DNA from: Bradyrhizobium aeschynomenes | GTDB taxonomy: Bacteria > Pseudomonadota > Alphaproteobacteria > Rhizobiales > Xanthobacteraceae | DNA length: 64,000 bases | Assembly: GCF_013178945.1 (NCBI RefSeq) | Contig: NZ_JABFDM010000009.1 | Coordinates: 186,001 to 250,000 of the forward strand | Direction: 5' to 3' | In this document: piece after piece, positions 1 to 8,196 of the stretch | Layout of the letters: every line of letters begins with the position of its first letter | How positions within the stretch are numbered: the first letter of the stretch is position 1 | Translations under genes and position numbers: made by a program | Notes under the pieces: generated by a model | The model's input: the letters and a program-made list of their open reading frames with translations, nothing else | Told to the model about the DNA's origin: nothing | Databases searched by the model: none

Positions 1-648
1 CCGCAAGAGGTCATCGCGGCTGCGTTGCAGGCGATCGGCCGCGAGCGGCTTGCGGTCGTCTCCTCCTTTGGCTCGGAATCGGCGGCGCTGCTGAAAGTGA
101 CCGCCGATGTCGATCCGGCGATCCCGGTGATCTTCCTCGACACCGGGCACATGTTCACGGAGACGCTCGCTTACCGCGACCGGCTGATCGAGATCCTTGG
201 CTTGCGCGACGTACGCTCGATCAAGCCCGACGCCGCGGCCCTGGCGCGCGAGGATGCCGACAACGAACTCTGGTTCTCCGATCCCGACGCCTGCTGCCGC
301 ATCCGCAAGGTCGAACCCTTGGCGCGGGCGCTGGCGCCCTTCGCAGCCTGGATCAACGGCCGCAAGCGTTTCCAGGGCGGCTTGCGCGCGGCGATTCCCG
401 TCGTCGAGCAGGACGGCACGCGGGTGAAATTCAATCCGTTCGCCAATGTGACCCGCGACGACATCGCGGAGATCTATCGCTCGGCGGACCTGCCGCAGCA
501 TCCGCTGGTGGCCGCGGGCTTCCGCTCGATCGGCTGCATGCCCTGCACGAGCCGGTCGGATCATGGCGAAGACGAACGCGCGGGCCGTTGGCGCGGCCGT
601 GACAAGACCGAATGCGGCATCCACACGGTGGTAACCTCGGCGGTCTAG
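1..648 (+). CDS. cysH: Adenylyl-sulfate (APS) reductase, 5' end cut by window
   Basis: The frame is open from base 1, so the N-terminus lies outside the window; about 215 residues remain of a protein usually near 240. It reduces activated sulfate to sulfite with thioredoxin in the cytoplasm. The start of the P-loop-like PAPS reductase domain is visible (SSFGSESAALL, then FLDTGH). Cysteine pairs lie at about residues 98-99 (DACCRIRK) and 179/182 (GCMPC), the pattern that binds a 4Fe-4S cluster in APS-using enzymes and is absent from E. coli-type PAPS reductases. The catalytic C-terminal Cys is in ECGIH. The sulfate transporter genes follow 200 bp downstream on the same strand, which supports assimilatory sulfate reduction. 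APS rather than PAPS use is inferred from the cluster cysteines. Confidence 0.93.
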   Translation, partial: PQEVIAAALQAIGRERLAVVSSFGSESAALLKVTADVDPAIPVIFLDTGHMFTETLAYRDRLIEILGLRDVRSIKPDAAALAREDADNELWFSDPDACCRIRKVEPLARALAPFAAWINGRKRFQGGLRAAIPVVEQDGTRVKFNPFANVTRDDIAEIYRSADLPQHPLVAAGFRSIGCMPCTSRSDHGEDERAGRWRGRDKTECGIHTVVTSAV

Positions 649-788
649 TTGAATCCCGGCCGGCTCTGAGGGCAGTCACGACGACATTGTGTCGCGGCAA
701 GAACAGCTATGCCGAGGCTGGGCACATCGTAGCAAAATGCTGATGTCCAGCCGGAAACAAGAAAATCCGGTTTCGTTGACTCGGACGG

Positions 789-806
789 GCAGATCCGGCG
801 ATCTGC
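789..806. promoter_or_regulatory. Inverted repeat upstream of the sulfate-binding protein gene
   Basis: A perfect 7-bp inverted repeat, GCAGATC-CGGC-GATCTGC, ends 43 bp before the start codon at 850. A TTGACT hexamer at 776-781 could be a -35 element, but no good -10 follows. The site is placed where an operator or a 5' UTR hairpin could act on the sulfate operon. The binding protein, if any, is unknown. Confidence 0.3.
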
Positions 807-849
807 AGGACGCGCCTGCAACATTGCGGGCCTGGAATGGAGAGCTTCG

Positions 850-1839
850 ATGATGCGGCGTGTTCTGGCTGTTGTCGCTGGTCTGGCCTGGGCGGGATCG
901 GCCTATGCCGCCGACGTGAGCCTGCTCAACGTGTCCTACGATCCGACCCGTGAGCTGTATGTCGAGTTCAACAGGGCGTTTGCGGCGAGCTATCAGAAGG
1001 AGACCGGCAAGAGCGTCGAGATCAAGCAGTCGCATGGCGGCTCCGGCGCCCAGGCGCGCAGCGTGATGGACGGCCTGCAGGCGGACGTCGTGACCCTGGC
1101 GCTGGCCTATGACATCGATGCCATCGCGGGCAGGGGGCTGCTCGACAAGGAGTGGCAGAAGCGTTTGCCGCAGAACGCCGCGCCCTACACCTCGACGATC
1201 GTGTTCCTGGTCCGCAAGGGCAACCCCAAGGGCATCAAGGACTGGGACGACCTGCTCAAGTCGGGGGTCGACGTCATCACCCCCAATCCGAAGACCTCCG
1301 GCGGCGCCCGCTGGAACTACTTGGCCGCCTGGGGCTACCAGCTGAAGAAGACCGGCTCGGCCGACAAGGCCAGGCAGTTCGTCGCCGACCTTTATAAGCA
1401 CGTTCCCGTGCTCGACACCGGCGCCCGCGGTGCCACCGTCACCTTCGTCGAGCGCGGCGTCGGCGACGTGCTGCTGGCCTGGGAGAACGAGGCCTATCTG
1501 GCGTTGAAAGAATTCGGTAAGGAAAAGTTCGAGATCATCTCGCCGTCATTGTCGATCCTGGCCGAACCGCCAGTTGCCGTCGTCGACCGGGTTGTGGCCA
1601 AGAAGGGCACGCAGGCGGCTGCCGAAGCTTATCTGAAGTACTGGTATACGAAGGAAGGCCAGGAAATCGCCGCACGCAACTTCTATCGTCCGCGCGATCC
1701 CGACGTGGCCAAGAGCTACGCCGACGCGTTCGCCAAGCTCGATCTGTTCACGATCGACGACGTGTTCGGCGGTTGGACCAAGGCGCAGAAGGATCATTTC
1801 GGCGAGGGCGGCATCTTCGATCAGATCTACAAGAACTGA
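850..1839 (+). CDS. sbp: Sulfate/thiosulfate ABC transporter periplasmic binding protein
   Basis: This 329-residue protein captures sulfate in the periplasm for the CysTWA permease. A Sec signal peptide is clear (hydrophobic stretch ending at SAYAAD, about residue 21). The mature N-terminus LLNVSYDPTRELY and the SHGGSGAQARSV segment are signatures of the Sbp/CysP family; TSGGARWNYLAAWGY and GVGDVLLAWENEA are also typical. Length matches the family (about 330-340). The first of two adjacent ATG codons is taken as start, with a GGAG at about 840 in front. The gene is followed by cysT, cysW and cysA in one operon. Sbp and CysP (thiosulfate-preferring) cannot be told apart by eye. Confidence 0.93.
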   Translation: MMRRVLAVVAGLAWAGSAYAADVSLLNVSYDPTRELYVEFNRAFAASYQKETGKSVEIKQSHGGSGAQARSVMDGLQADVVTLALAYDIDAIAGRGLLDKEWQKRLPQNAAPYTSTIVFLVRKGNPKGIKDWDDLLKSGVDVITPNPKTSGGARWNYLAAWGYQLKKTGSADKARQFVADLYKHVPVLDTGARGATVTFVERGVGDVLLAWENEAYLALKEFGKEKFEIISPSLSILAEPPVAVVDRVVAKKGTQAAAEAYLKYWYTKEGQEIAARNFYRPRDPDVAKSYADAFAKLDLFTIDDVFGGWTKAQKDHFGEGGIFDQIYKN

Positions 1840-1884
1840 TGATGCGGTACGGGATAGGGACATCGGAATGAGCCAGGTGGCTTC

Positions 1885-2718
1885 TTGAGCGTACTTGCAC
1901 CCCGACGCAGCACCTTGCCGGGCTTCGGTCTCACCATGGGACTGACGCTGACCTGGCTGTCCCTGATCGTGCTGATTCCCCTGGCCGGGCTGTTCGTCCG
2001 CTCGACCGACCTGAGCCTGGCGCAGTTCTGGGACATCGTCACCAGCCGGCGCACCTTGAGCGCGCTGAAGATCTCGTTCGGCCTCTCCTTCGCGGCTGCG
2101 TGCGTCAACCTCGTGATGGGCACGATCGTGGTCTGGGCGCTGGTGCGCTACCGCTTCCCGGGCCGGCGGCTGTTCGACGCCATCGTCGACGTGCCGTTCG
2201 CGCTCCCGACGGCGGTCGCCGGTGTGGCGCTGACGGCGCTGTTCGCGCAAAAGGGCTGGCTCGGCGCGCCGCTGGCCGCGATGGGGATCAAGGTGGCGTT
2301 CACGCCGCTCGGCATCTTCATCGCGATGATCTTCATCGGCATCCCCTTCGTGGTCCGCACCGTGCAGCCGGTGCTGATCGATCTCGATCCGGAGATCGAG
2401 GAGGCGGCCGCCAGCCTCGGCGCCAGCCGCTGGCACATCGTCACGAAGGTGATCCTGCCGAGCCTGACGCCGGCGCTGCTCACCGGCTTCGCGCTCGCCT
2501 TCGCCCGCGCGGTCGGCGAGTACGGCTCGGTGATCTTCATCGCAGGTAATCTCCCGAACGTCTCCGAGATTGCTCCCCTGTTGATCGTGATCCGCCTGTC
2601 CGAGTTCCGCTATGCCGACGCCACGGCCATTGCCGTGGTGATGCTTGTGGTGGCATTCGTAATCATCTTCGCGGTGAATCGCCTGCAGCGCTGGGCCCAG
2701 TCCCAGGCGTCCACCTGA
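1885..2718 (+). CDS. cysT: Sulfate ABC transporter permease CysT
   Basis: Inner-membrane permease subunit of 277 residues with about six transmembrane helices. It carries the binding-protein-dependent permease loop EAAASLGASRWH, the EAA motif that docks on the ATPase. The start chosen is TTG at 1885: an in-frame stop lies just upstream at 1855, the only nearby ATG (1868) is in another frame and ends after six codons, and AGGTGG sits 5 bases before the TTG. The resulting N-terminus (RRSTLPGFGLTMGLTLTWLSL) fits CysT homologues. A start at the in-frame ATG at 1936 would remove conserved sequence. The gene lies between sbp and cysW. Confidence 0.92.
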   Translation: MSVLAPRRSTLPGFGLTMGLTLTWLSLIVLIPLAGLFVRSTDLSLAQFWDIVTSRRTLSALKISFGLSFAAACVNLVMGTIVVWALVRYRFPGRRLFDAIVDVPFALPTAVAGVALTALFAQKGWLGAPLAAMGIKVAFTPLGIFIAMIFIGIPFVVRTVQPVLIDLDPEIEEAAASLGASRWHIVTKVILPSLTPALLTGFALAFARAVGEYGSVIFIAGNLPNVSEIAPLLIVIRLSEFRYADATAIAVVMLVVAFVIIFAVNRLQRWAQSQAST

Positions 2719-2727
2719 GGCCGCGAC

Positions 2728-3630
2728 ATGAGCATCGAGATGACCCTGCAACGGACGCCGGACGGTTCGGCGCGCAGCCTTGCCGAGAGCGCCGCCCGCC
2801 GCGATCCGCGCGCCGAGCCTGCCATCGTTCGCGTCGCCATCATCACCCTGGCGATCGCCTTTCTGTCCATCTTCGTCGTGCTGCCGCTTGTGGTCGTGTT
2901 CGTGGAGGCGTTCGGCAGGGGCGTGGTGGCCTACCTGTCCGCGCTGGCCGACCCCGAGGCGTGGTCCGCCATCCGCCTCACGCTCGGCGTCGCGGCTGTC
3001 TCGGTCGGCACCAACCTGGTGTTCGGCCTTGCCGCTGCCTGGGCGATCACCAAGTTCGACTTTCCCGGCAAGACCTTCCTGATCACGTTGATCGACCTGC
3101 CATTCTCGGTGAGCCCCGTGATCTCCGGCCTCGTCTTCGTGCTGCTGTTCGGCGCGCAGGGCTTTCTCGGGCCGTGGCTGCAGGATCACGATCTGCAGAT
3201 TCTCTTCGCGTTTCCCGGCATTGCGCTCGCCACGATCTTCGTCACATTTCCGTTCGTGGCTCGCGCCCTGATCCCGCTGATGCAGGAGCAGGGCACGCAG
3301 GAGGAGGAGGCGGCGATCTCGCTCGGCGCTTCGGGCCTGCAGACCTTCTTCCGCGTCACCTTGCCCAACATCAAATGGGGCGTGCTGTACGGCGTCCTGC
3401 TCTGCAACGCGCGCGCGATGGGCGAGTTTGGCGCGGTGTCGGTGGTCTCAGGCCACATCCGCGGCGAGACCAACACCATGCCGCTGCTGGTCGAGATCCT
3501 CTACAACGAGTACCAGATGGTGGCGTCGTTCGCGATCGCCTCGCTGCTCGCGATGCTCGCGCTGATCACGCTCATCGCCAAGACCATTCTCGAACGCAAC
3601 ATCGACGGGGACATGCCGCATGACGATTGA
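2728..3630 (+). CDS. cysW: Sulfate ABC transporter permease CysW
   Basis: Second permease subunit of the sulfate importer, 300 residues, multiple transmembrane helices, pairing with CysT in the inner membrane. The EAA loop reads EEAAISLGASGLQTFFRVTLP, and the segment NARAMGEFGAVSVVSGHIRG is highly characteristic of CysW. The first 30 or so residues are polar and cytosolic, as usual. It starts 9 bp after cysT and its last 11 bp overlap cysA, indicating translational coupling within the operon. Confidence 0.94.
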   Translation: MSIEMTLQRTPDGSARSLAESAARRDPRAEPAIVRVAIITLAIAFLSIFVVLPLVVVFVEAFGRGVVAYLSALADPEAWSAIRLTLGVAAVSVGTNLVFGLAAAWAITKFDFPGKTFLITLIDLPFSVSPVISGLVFVLLFGAQGFLGPWLQDHDLQILFAFPGIALATIFVTFPFVARALIPLMQEQGTQEEEAAISLGASGLQTFFRVTLPNIKWGVLYGVLLCNARAMGEFGAVSVVSGHIRGETNTMPLLVEILYNEYQMVASFAIASLLAMLALITLIAKTILERNIDGDMPHDD

Positions 3631-4657
3631 AGCGAGAGGCGTCGTCAAGAGCTTCGGCGCGTTCAAGGCGCTCGACGGCGTCGACCTCAAGGTCGCCAAT
3701 GGCGAACTGCTGGCGCTGCTCGGCCCCTCAGGCTCCGGCAAGACCACGCTTCTGCGCATCATCGCCGGGTTGGAATGGCCCGACGCCGGCGAGATCCTGT
3801 TCGACGGTGAGAACGCGCTCGACCGTGGTGCGCGCGAGCGCCATGTCGGCTTCGTGTTCCAGCACTACGCGCTGTTCCGGCACATGAACGTGTTCGAGAA
3901 CGTCGCCTTCGGCCTGCGCGTGCAGCCGCGTCGCATCCGCAAGACCGAGGCGCAGATCCGCGCACGCGTGAAGGAGCTGCTCGACCTCGTGCAGCTCGAC
4001 TGGCTCGCCGACCGCTACCCGAGCCAGCTCTCCGGCGGCCAGCGCCAGCGTATCGCGCTGGCACGCGCGCTCGCCATCGAGCCGCGCATCCTGCTGCTCG
4101 ACGAGCCGTTCGGCGCGCTCGACGCCAAGGTGCGCAAGGAGCTCAGGCAATGGCTGCGCACCCTGCATCACTCGATCAACGTCACGTCGATCTTCGTCAC
4201 GCACGATCAGGAGGAGGCGCTGGAGGTCGCGCACCGCGTCGTGGTGATGGACAAGGGCCGCATCGAGCAGGTCGGCTCGCCCAGCGACGTCTACGACAGC
4301 CCGGCGACCGCCTTCGTCCATGGCTTCATCGGCGAATCGATCATGCTGCCGGTGGAGGTCACCGGCGGCGCCGTGCATCTCAACGGCCGGCCTCTGGACA
4401 TCGCCGTGGAGGGCGGCGCCGCTGGCGCCTCGACGTTGTTCGTGCGCCGCCACGACATGCTGATCGGCCCGGCCGACAGCGGCACGCTGCATGGCGCCGT
4501 GACCCATGTGCGCAGCTTCGGTCCGGTGCAGCGCGCCGAGATCGCGCTCACGGAAGGCTCCACCATCGAGATCGACGCCCCGCGCGATCGCGAGCTGCGC
4601 ATCGGAGATAGGGTCGGACTGAAGCCGCGGCATTACCGGATCTTCGCCGGCGGGTAG
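3620..4657 (+). CDS. cysA: Sulfate ABC transporter ATP-binding protein CysA
   Basis: ATPase subunit of the sulfate importer, 345 residues. Walker A is GPSGSGKTT (about residue 33), the signature is LSGGQRQR, Walker B is RILLLDEPFGALD and the switch His is in FVTHDQEEAL. After about residue 240 there is the TOBE-like regulatory domain seen in CysA. The ATG overlaps the end of cysW by 11 bp. It is the last gene of the sulfate operon; the next gene is separated by more than 380 bp that includes a palindromic repeat. Confidence 0.95.
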   Translation: MTIEARGVVKSFGAFKALDGVDLKVANGELLALLGPSGSGKTTLLRIIAGLEWPDAGEILFDGENALDRGARERHVGFVFQHYALFRHMNVFENVAFGLRVQPRRIRKTEAQIRARVKELLDLVQLDWLADRYPSQLSGGQRQRIALARALAIEPRILLLDEPFGALDAKVRKELRQWLRTLHHSINVTSIFVTHDQEEALEVAHRVVVMDKGRIEQVGSPSDVYDSPATAFVHGFIGESIMLPVEVTGGAVHLNGRPLDIAVEGGAAGASTLFVRRHDMLIGPADSGTLHGAVTHVRSFGPVQRAEIALTEGSTIEIDAPRDRELRIGDRVGLKPRHYRIFAGG

Positions 4658-4713
4658 GGTGGTCGCGTCAAACTCCACTTCGAGTCGTCAGTCACAGGCC
4701 GCCGACCAAAATT

Positions 4714-4874
4714 CGGTGTCGTCCCGGACAAGCCCGGCAACGCGAAAGCGTTGGCGGGCGCCGATCCGGGATCCATACTCCGTGCAGCCTGTTCGAGGCA
4801 CGCTGGAGCGGCATCACGTCTCACCAGAGCCGCTGCGGATTATGGGTCCCGGCGCGGAGGCCGGGACGACACCG
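4714..4874. repeat. Intergenic palindromic repeat, family R1, copy A
   Basis: A 161-bp element bounded by a perfect 14-bp terminal inverted repeat (CGGTGTCGTCCCGG at 4714-4727, its complement at 4861-4874). Internally it has GATCCGGGATCCATA and TTATGGGTCCCGG. Related copies lie at 45026-45174 and 55496-55645. It fills most of the 383-bp gap between cysA and the CAP lipoprotein gene; the rest (4875-5040) holds the presumed promoter of the next gene, with TTGACC at 4895 but no clear -10. Confidence 0.85.
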
Positions 4875-5040
4875 AGGGTGTTGCGCCGTCCTTGGCTTGA
4901 CCGAACTGGCATTATGGTTGACGAACCGTTGCCGGCCGGAACGGCTCGAATTGCATCGATGGAACTTACCGTCGATTCACCTTTCAGCCACGGTTGATGT
5001 GCAACAACCCGCCTCTGTTATCGGCATAGGGATCGGTTCA

Positions 5041-5556
5041 TTGAAGCATCGGGCAATCGCTTTCTCCATCGCATTCCTGCTCGCCGGCTGCGCGGCGGAG
5101 GCGCCGGTCGTGCAGGCGCCGACCATGTATGCCGACATGGCGGTTGCCGGAGCGAAGCTCGATGCCGTCGCTGCCGCGACGATGATCTCACAGTACCGTC
5201 AGAACAACGGGCTCGGCACGGTCGAGGTCGACCCCGAGCTGATGCGGCTCGCGGAGTCGCAATCGAACGCGATGGCCGACAAGAACAAGCTCGATCACGA
5301 CGTGCGTGCGCCGCTGGCCAAGCGCTTGACGGGTGCGGGCTATGATGCGGTGGTGGCGGTGGAGAACGTCTCGGCCGGCTACCATACGCTGGCGGAGGCC
5401 TTTTCCGGCTGGCGGGACTCGCCGCCGCACCGGGCCAACATGCTCAAGACGGGTGTCACCAAAATAGGCATCGCCGCGAGCTACGCGCCCAATACCAAGT
5501 ACAAGGTGTTCTGGACCATGATTCTTGCCACGCCGGATGCCAAGAAGCCGTCGTGA
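5041..5556 (+). CDS. CAP/SCP-domain lipoprotein
   Basis: A 171-residue protein with a short lipoprotein signal ending in the lipobox LLAGC (Cys about residue 17), so probably anchored to a membrane on the periplasmic side. The rest is a CAP (SCP/PR-1-like, bacterial YkwD-type) domain: the helix LMRLAESQSNAMADKNKLDHD, the conserved ENVSAGYHTLAEAFSGWRDSPPHRANML, with His of HD and Glu of EN as the usual CAP cavity residues. TTG at 5041 is chosen because it gives a proper signal peptide; the in-frame extension upstream to 4897 does not look like protein. The role of bacterial CAP proteins is poorly known, so no substrate is proposed. Confidence 0.82.
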   Translation: MKHRAIAFSIAFLLAGCAAEAPVVQAPTMYADMAVAGAKLDAVAAATMISQYRQNNGLGTVEVDPELMRLAESQSNAMADKNKLDHDVRAPLAKRLTGAGYDAVVAVENVSAGYHTLAEAFSGWRDSPPHRANMLKTGVTKIGIAASYAPNTKYKVFWTMILATPDAKKPS

Positions 5557-5698
5557 CAGGCAGGCCTGCCGCAGCCTTGCGCACTGGTGCCGCGTCCGCT
5601 GCGATCTCGTGTGACGGTCGTCACCCAGACCTTGGGGTGGATTGACGTCACCGCGAAGTGACGCCACGTTGGCGCTTGTTTTGCTAATGACCGCCGTA

Positions 5699-6874
5699 AT
5701 GACGCAGCATCCATTTCCCCCGCAGCCCGCAACCCCCACCCAGTCGCAACGTGTTCTCGTCCTGCAGGGCGGCGGCGCGCTCGGCTCCTATCAGGCCGGC
5801 GCCTACCAGGCACTGTGTCATTTCGACTTCGAGCCGGAATGGGTCGCCGGTATTTCGATCGGCGCGATCAATGCCGCGATCATCGCCGGCAACGACCGCG
5901 ACAAGCGCATCGGCCGTCTCAAGGAGTTCTGGGAGATGGTGTCGTCCCCGGTGCCTTGGAAGCCGCTGCTCGACGGCGACCATCACCGCTCGGCCTTCAA
6001 CGAGGCGAGCGCGGCGCTCATCGCGGCGTTCGGCGTGCCCGGCTTCTTCACGCCGCGCTTCCCGCCGGCCCCGCTGTGGCCGGCCGGCAGCCTGCAATCC
6101 GTCAGCTACTACGACACTGCGCCGTTGAAGCGGACGCTCGAGCGGCTGGTCGATTTCGATCGCATCAACGACCTCAAGACGCGTTTGTCGGTCGGCGCCG
6201 TCGGCGTCACCACCGGCAATTTCACCTATTTCGACAATGTCGAATTCAAGAAGCAGGGCAAGCGTATCGGGCCTGAGCACATCATGGCCTCGGGCGCGCT
6301 GCCGCCCGGCTTCCCGCCGGTCGAGATCGACGGCGAGCATTATTGGGACGGCGGCATCGCGTCGAACACGCCGCTGGACTACGTGCTCGACAGCGAGACC
6401 GATCGCGATCTGCTGATCTTCCAGGTCGACCTGTTCTCCGCGCGCGGTGACCTGCCGCGAACACTGCTGGAAGCGGCCGAGCGCGAGAAGGACATCCGCT
6501 ATTCGAGCCGCACGCGGATGAACACCGACAAGAACCGGATGATCCACAACACGCGCAAGGCGTTCCGCGAGCTTTACGCCAAGCTGCCCGACGAGCTGCG
6601 CAACGATCCGTCGCTGGAGATCCTGTGCAAGGCGGCGCAGGAGAACACCGTGACGGTGGTGCACCTGATCTATCGCAGCAAGAACTACGAGACGTCCTCC
6701 AAGGACTATGATTTCTCCCATGTCGCGATGATCGAGCATTGGGAGGCGGGCGTGCGCGACGTCCACCAATCGATGAGTCACAAGGACTGGCTGGAGCGGC
6801 CGCAGTCCGGCGAGACCATGGTCACCTACGATCTCACGCAGGACGGCGGCCTCGCCGCCGCCAAGAAGGAGTGA
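5699..6874 (+). CDS. Patatin-like phospholipase/esterase with DUF3734-type C-terminus
   Basis: A predicted serine lipid acyl hydrolase of about 391 residues. The patatin fold motifs are all present: oxyanion loop QGGGALGSYQ (about residue 20), nucleophile elbow GISIG (about 50), and catalytic Asp in WDGGIASNTPL (about 218). The C-terminal part (after about 260, with SSRTRMNTDKNR and YETSSKDYDFS) fits the DUF3734 extension found in this family. There is no signal peptide, so it is cytosolic or membrane-associated. ATG at 5699 is chosen; ATG at 5687 is also possible. It ends 5 bp before a 3-hydroxybutyrate dehydrogenase gene, suggesting co-translation and a link to lipid or polyhydroxybutyrate turnover, which is inference. 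Confidence 0.88.
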   Translation: MTQHPFPPQPATPTQSQRVLVLQGGGALGSYQAGAYQALCHFDFEPEWVAGISIGAINAAIIAGNDRDKRIGRLKEFWEMVSSPVPWKPLLDGDHHRSAFNEASAALIAAFGVPGFFTPRFPPAPLWPAGSLQSVSYYDTAPLKRTLERLVDFDRINDLKTRLSVGAVGVTTGNFTYFDNVEFKKQGKRIGPEHIMASGALPPGFPPVEIDGEHYWDGGIASNTPLDYVLDSETDRDLLIFQVDLFSARGDLPRTLLEAAEREKDIRYSSRTRMNTDKNRMIHNTRKAFRELYAKLPDELRNDPSLEILCKAAQENTVTVVHLIYRSKNYETSSKDYDFSHVAMIEHWEAGVRDVHQSMSHKDWLERPQSGETMVTYDLTQDGGLAAAKKE

Positions 6875-6879
6875 AGCAC

Positions 6880-7671
6880 ATGACGACGAATTTGAAGGGC
6901 AAGACCGCGGTCGTGACCGGCTCGACCAGCGGCATCGGGCTGGCCTATGCGCGCGCCTTTGCCTCGGCCGGGGCCAACATCGTGCTCAACGGCTTCGGCG
7001 CAGCCGCCGACATCGAGAAGGAGCGCGCCGCGATCGAGAGCGACTTCAAGGTGAAGGCCGTGCACTCGCCGGCCGACATGAGCAAGCCGGCCGAGATCGC
7101 CGGCATGATCGCGCTCGGCGAGACGACGTTCGGCTCGGTCGACATCCTTGTCAACAATGCCGGCATCCAGTTCGTCTCGCCGGTCGAGGATTTCCCGCCG
7201 GAGAAGTGGGAGCAGATCATCGCCATCAATCTCTCCTCTGCCTTCTATGGCATCCGCGCCGCGGTGCCGGGGATGAAGAAGCGCGGCTGGGGCCGCATCA
7301 TCAACACGGCCTCCGCGCACTCGCTGGTGGCCTCGCCGTTCAAGTCGGCCTATGTCTCGGCCAAGCACGGCATCGCCGGGCTCACCAAGACGGTGGCGCT
7401 CGAGCTCGCCACCTTCAAGATCACCTGCAACTGCATCTCGCCGGGCTACGTCTGGACGCCGCTTGTCGAGAAGCAGATCCCCGACACGATGAAGGCGCGC
7501 AATCTCACCAAGGAGCAGGTCATCAACGACGTGCTGCTGGCGGCACAGCCGACCAAGGAGTTCGTGACGTCGGAGCAGGTGGCGGCGCTGGCGCTGTTCC
7601 TGTGCGGTGACGATGCCGCGCAGATCACCGGCACCAATCTGTCGATCGACGGCGGCTGGACCGCCGCGTAG
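6880..7671 (+). CDS. bdhA: 3-hydroxybutyrate dehydrogenase (SDR family)
   Basis: Predicted NAD-dependent oxidation of 3-hydroxybutyrate to acetoacetate, in ketone body and polyhydroxybutyrate catabolism. The 263-residue protein has the Rossmann motif TGSTSGIG (about residue 13), NNAG, catalytic Ser and YVSAK (Tyr and Lys near 155-160), and the C-terminal ITGTNLSIDGGWTA. NGFG after the first fold, the long insertion KQIPDTMKARNLTKEQVINDVLL and PTKEFVTSEQVAAL are characteristic of bacterial D-beta-hydroxybutyrate dehydrogenases. ATG at 6880 has a strong AAGGAG that overlaps the end of the patatin gene, so the two are coupled. Confidence 0.9.
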   Translation: MTTNLKGKTAVVTGSTSGIGLAYARAFASAGANIVLNGFGAAADIEKERAAIESDFKVKAVHSPADMSKPAEIAGMIALGETTFGSVDILVNNAGIQFVSPVEDFPPEKWEQIIAINLSSAFYGIRAAVPGMKKRGWGRIINTASAHSLVASPFKSAYVSAKHGIAGLTKTVALELATFKITCNCISPGYVWTPLVEKQIPDTMKARNLTKEQVINDVLLAAQPTKEFVTSEQVAALALFLCGDDAAQITGTNLSIDGGWTAA

Positions 7672-7709
7672 CTTTGTCTGGTTGGGGCGGGGCCTGCCCC
7701 ACCCTTGCT

Positions 7710-7809
7710 GTCATCGTCCGCGCAGGCGGACGATCCAGTATTCCAGAGACGGCAGGCCGTGATCGAGGGGCCGCGGCGTACTGGATTCCCCGCTTTCGCG
7801 GGGAATGAC
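7710..7809. repeat. Intergenic palindromic repeat, family R2, copy A
   Basis: A 100-bp element made of two hairpins. It begins GTCATCGTCCGCGCAGGCGG, has the internal CGTACTGGAT and ends in CCCGCTTTCGCGGGGAATGAC. A second copy with the same plan is at 55684-55780. It lies in the 264-bp space between bdhA and the SemiSWEET gene, in which I see no other feature. Confidence 0.8.
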
Positions 7810-7935
7810 CGAGGGTGTCGCGAAGTCGAGCACCTCTCACGCGAAGCGATCAAATTCGCGCCGGAGCGGGTTTCGCTTCGGCGCGGGTCATTCTACAAGC
7901 GTGCGTTTCCACGACCAGCGCACGGACTTTTCATC

Positions 7936-8187
7936 TTGCTGACCACGATCATCGGCCTCGGCGCCGCCACCTGCACCACATGCTCGTTCCTGCCCCAGGT
8001 CATCAAGGCCTGGCGCTCGCGCTCGACCCATGACATCTCGATGGGCATGTTCGTGCTGCAGACCACCGGCAACTCGATGTGGCTGCTCTACGGCGCGCTG
8101 ATCAGCGACCTGCCGCTGGTCGTCGCCAACGCCATCACGCTGGGCCTGGTCGCGGCGATCCTCGGCCTGAAGCTGCGCTACGGTTAG
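7936..8187 (+). CDS. SemiSWEET family sugar transporter
   Basis: An 83-residue membrane protein that should form three transmembrane helices and work as a dimer to carry sugar across the inner membrane. The PQ-loop motif FLPQVIKAWRSRST (about residue 18) and the second block TTGNSMWLLYGALISDLPLVVANAITL match bacterial SemiSWEETs in sequence and length. The start is taken as TTG at 7936 because a longer frame upstream runs through repeat-derived sequence and reads unlike protein. The kptA gene begins 9 bp downstream, so the pair is probably co-transcribed. Substrate unknown. Confidence 0.85.
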   Translation: MLTTIIGLGAATCTTCSFLPQVIKAWRSRSTHDISMGMFVLQTTGNSMWLLYGALISDLPLVVANAITLGLVAAILGLKLRYG

Positions 8188-8196
8188 GCGCTGACG

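Noticed and set aside
5611..5624. Small palindrome GTGACGGTCGTCAC before the patatin gene
   Set aside because: Short, GC-rich and 75 bp upstream of the start; palindromes of this length are expected by chance in such sequence.
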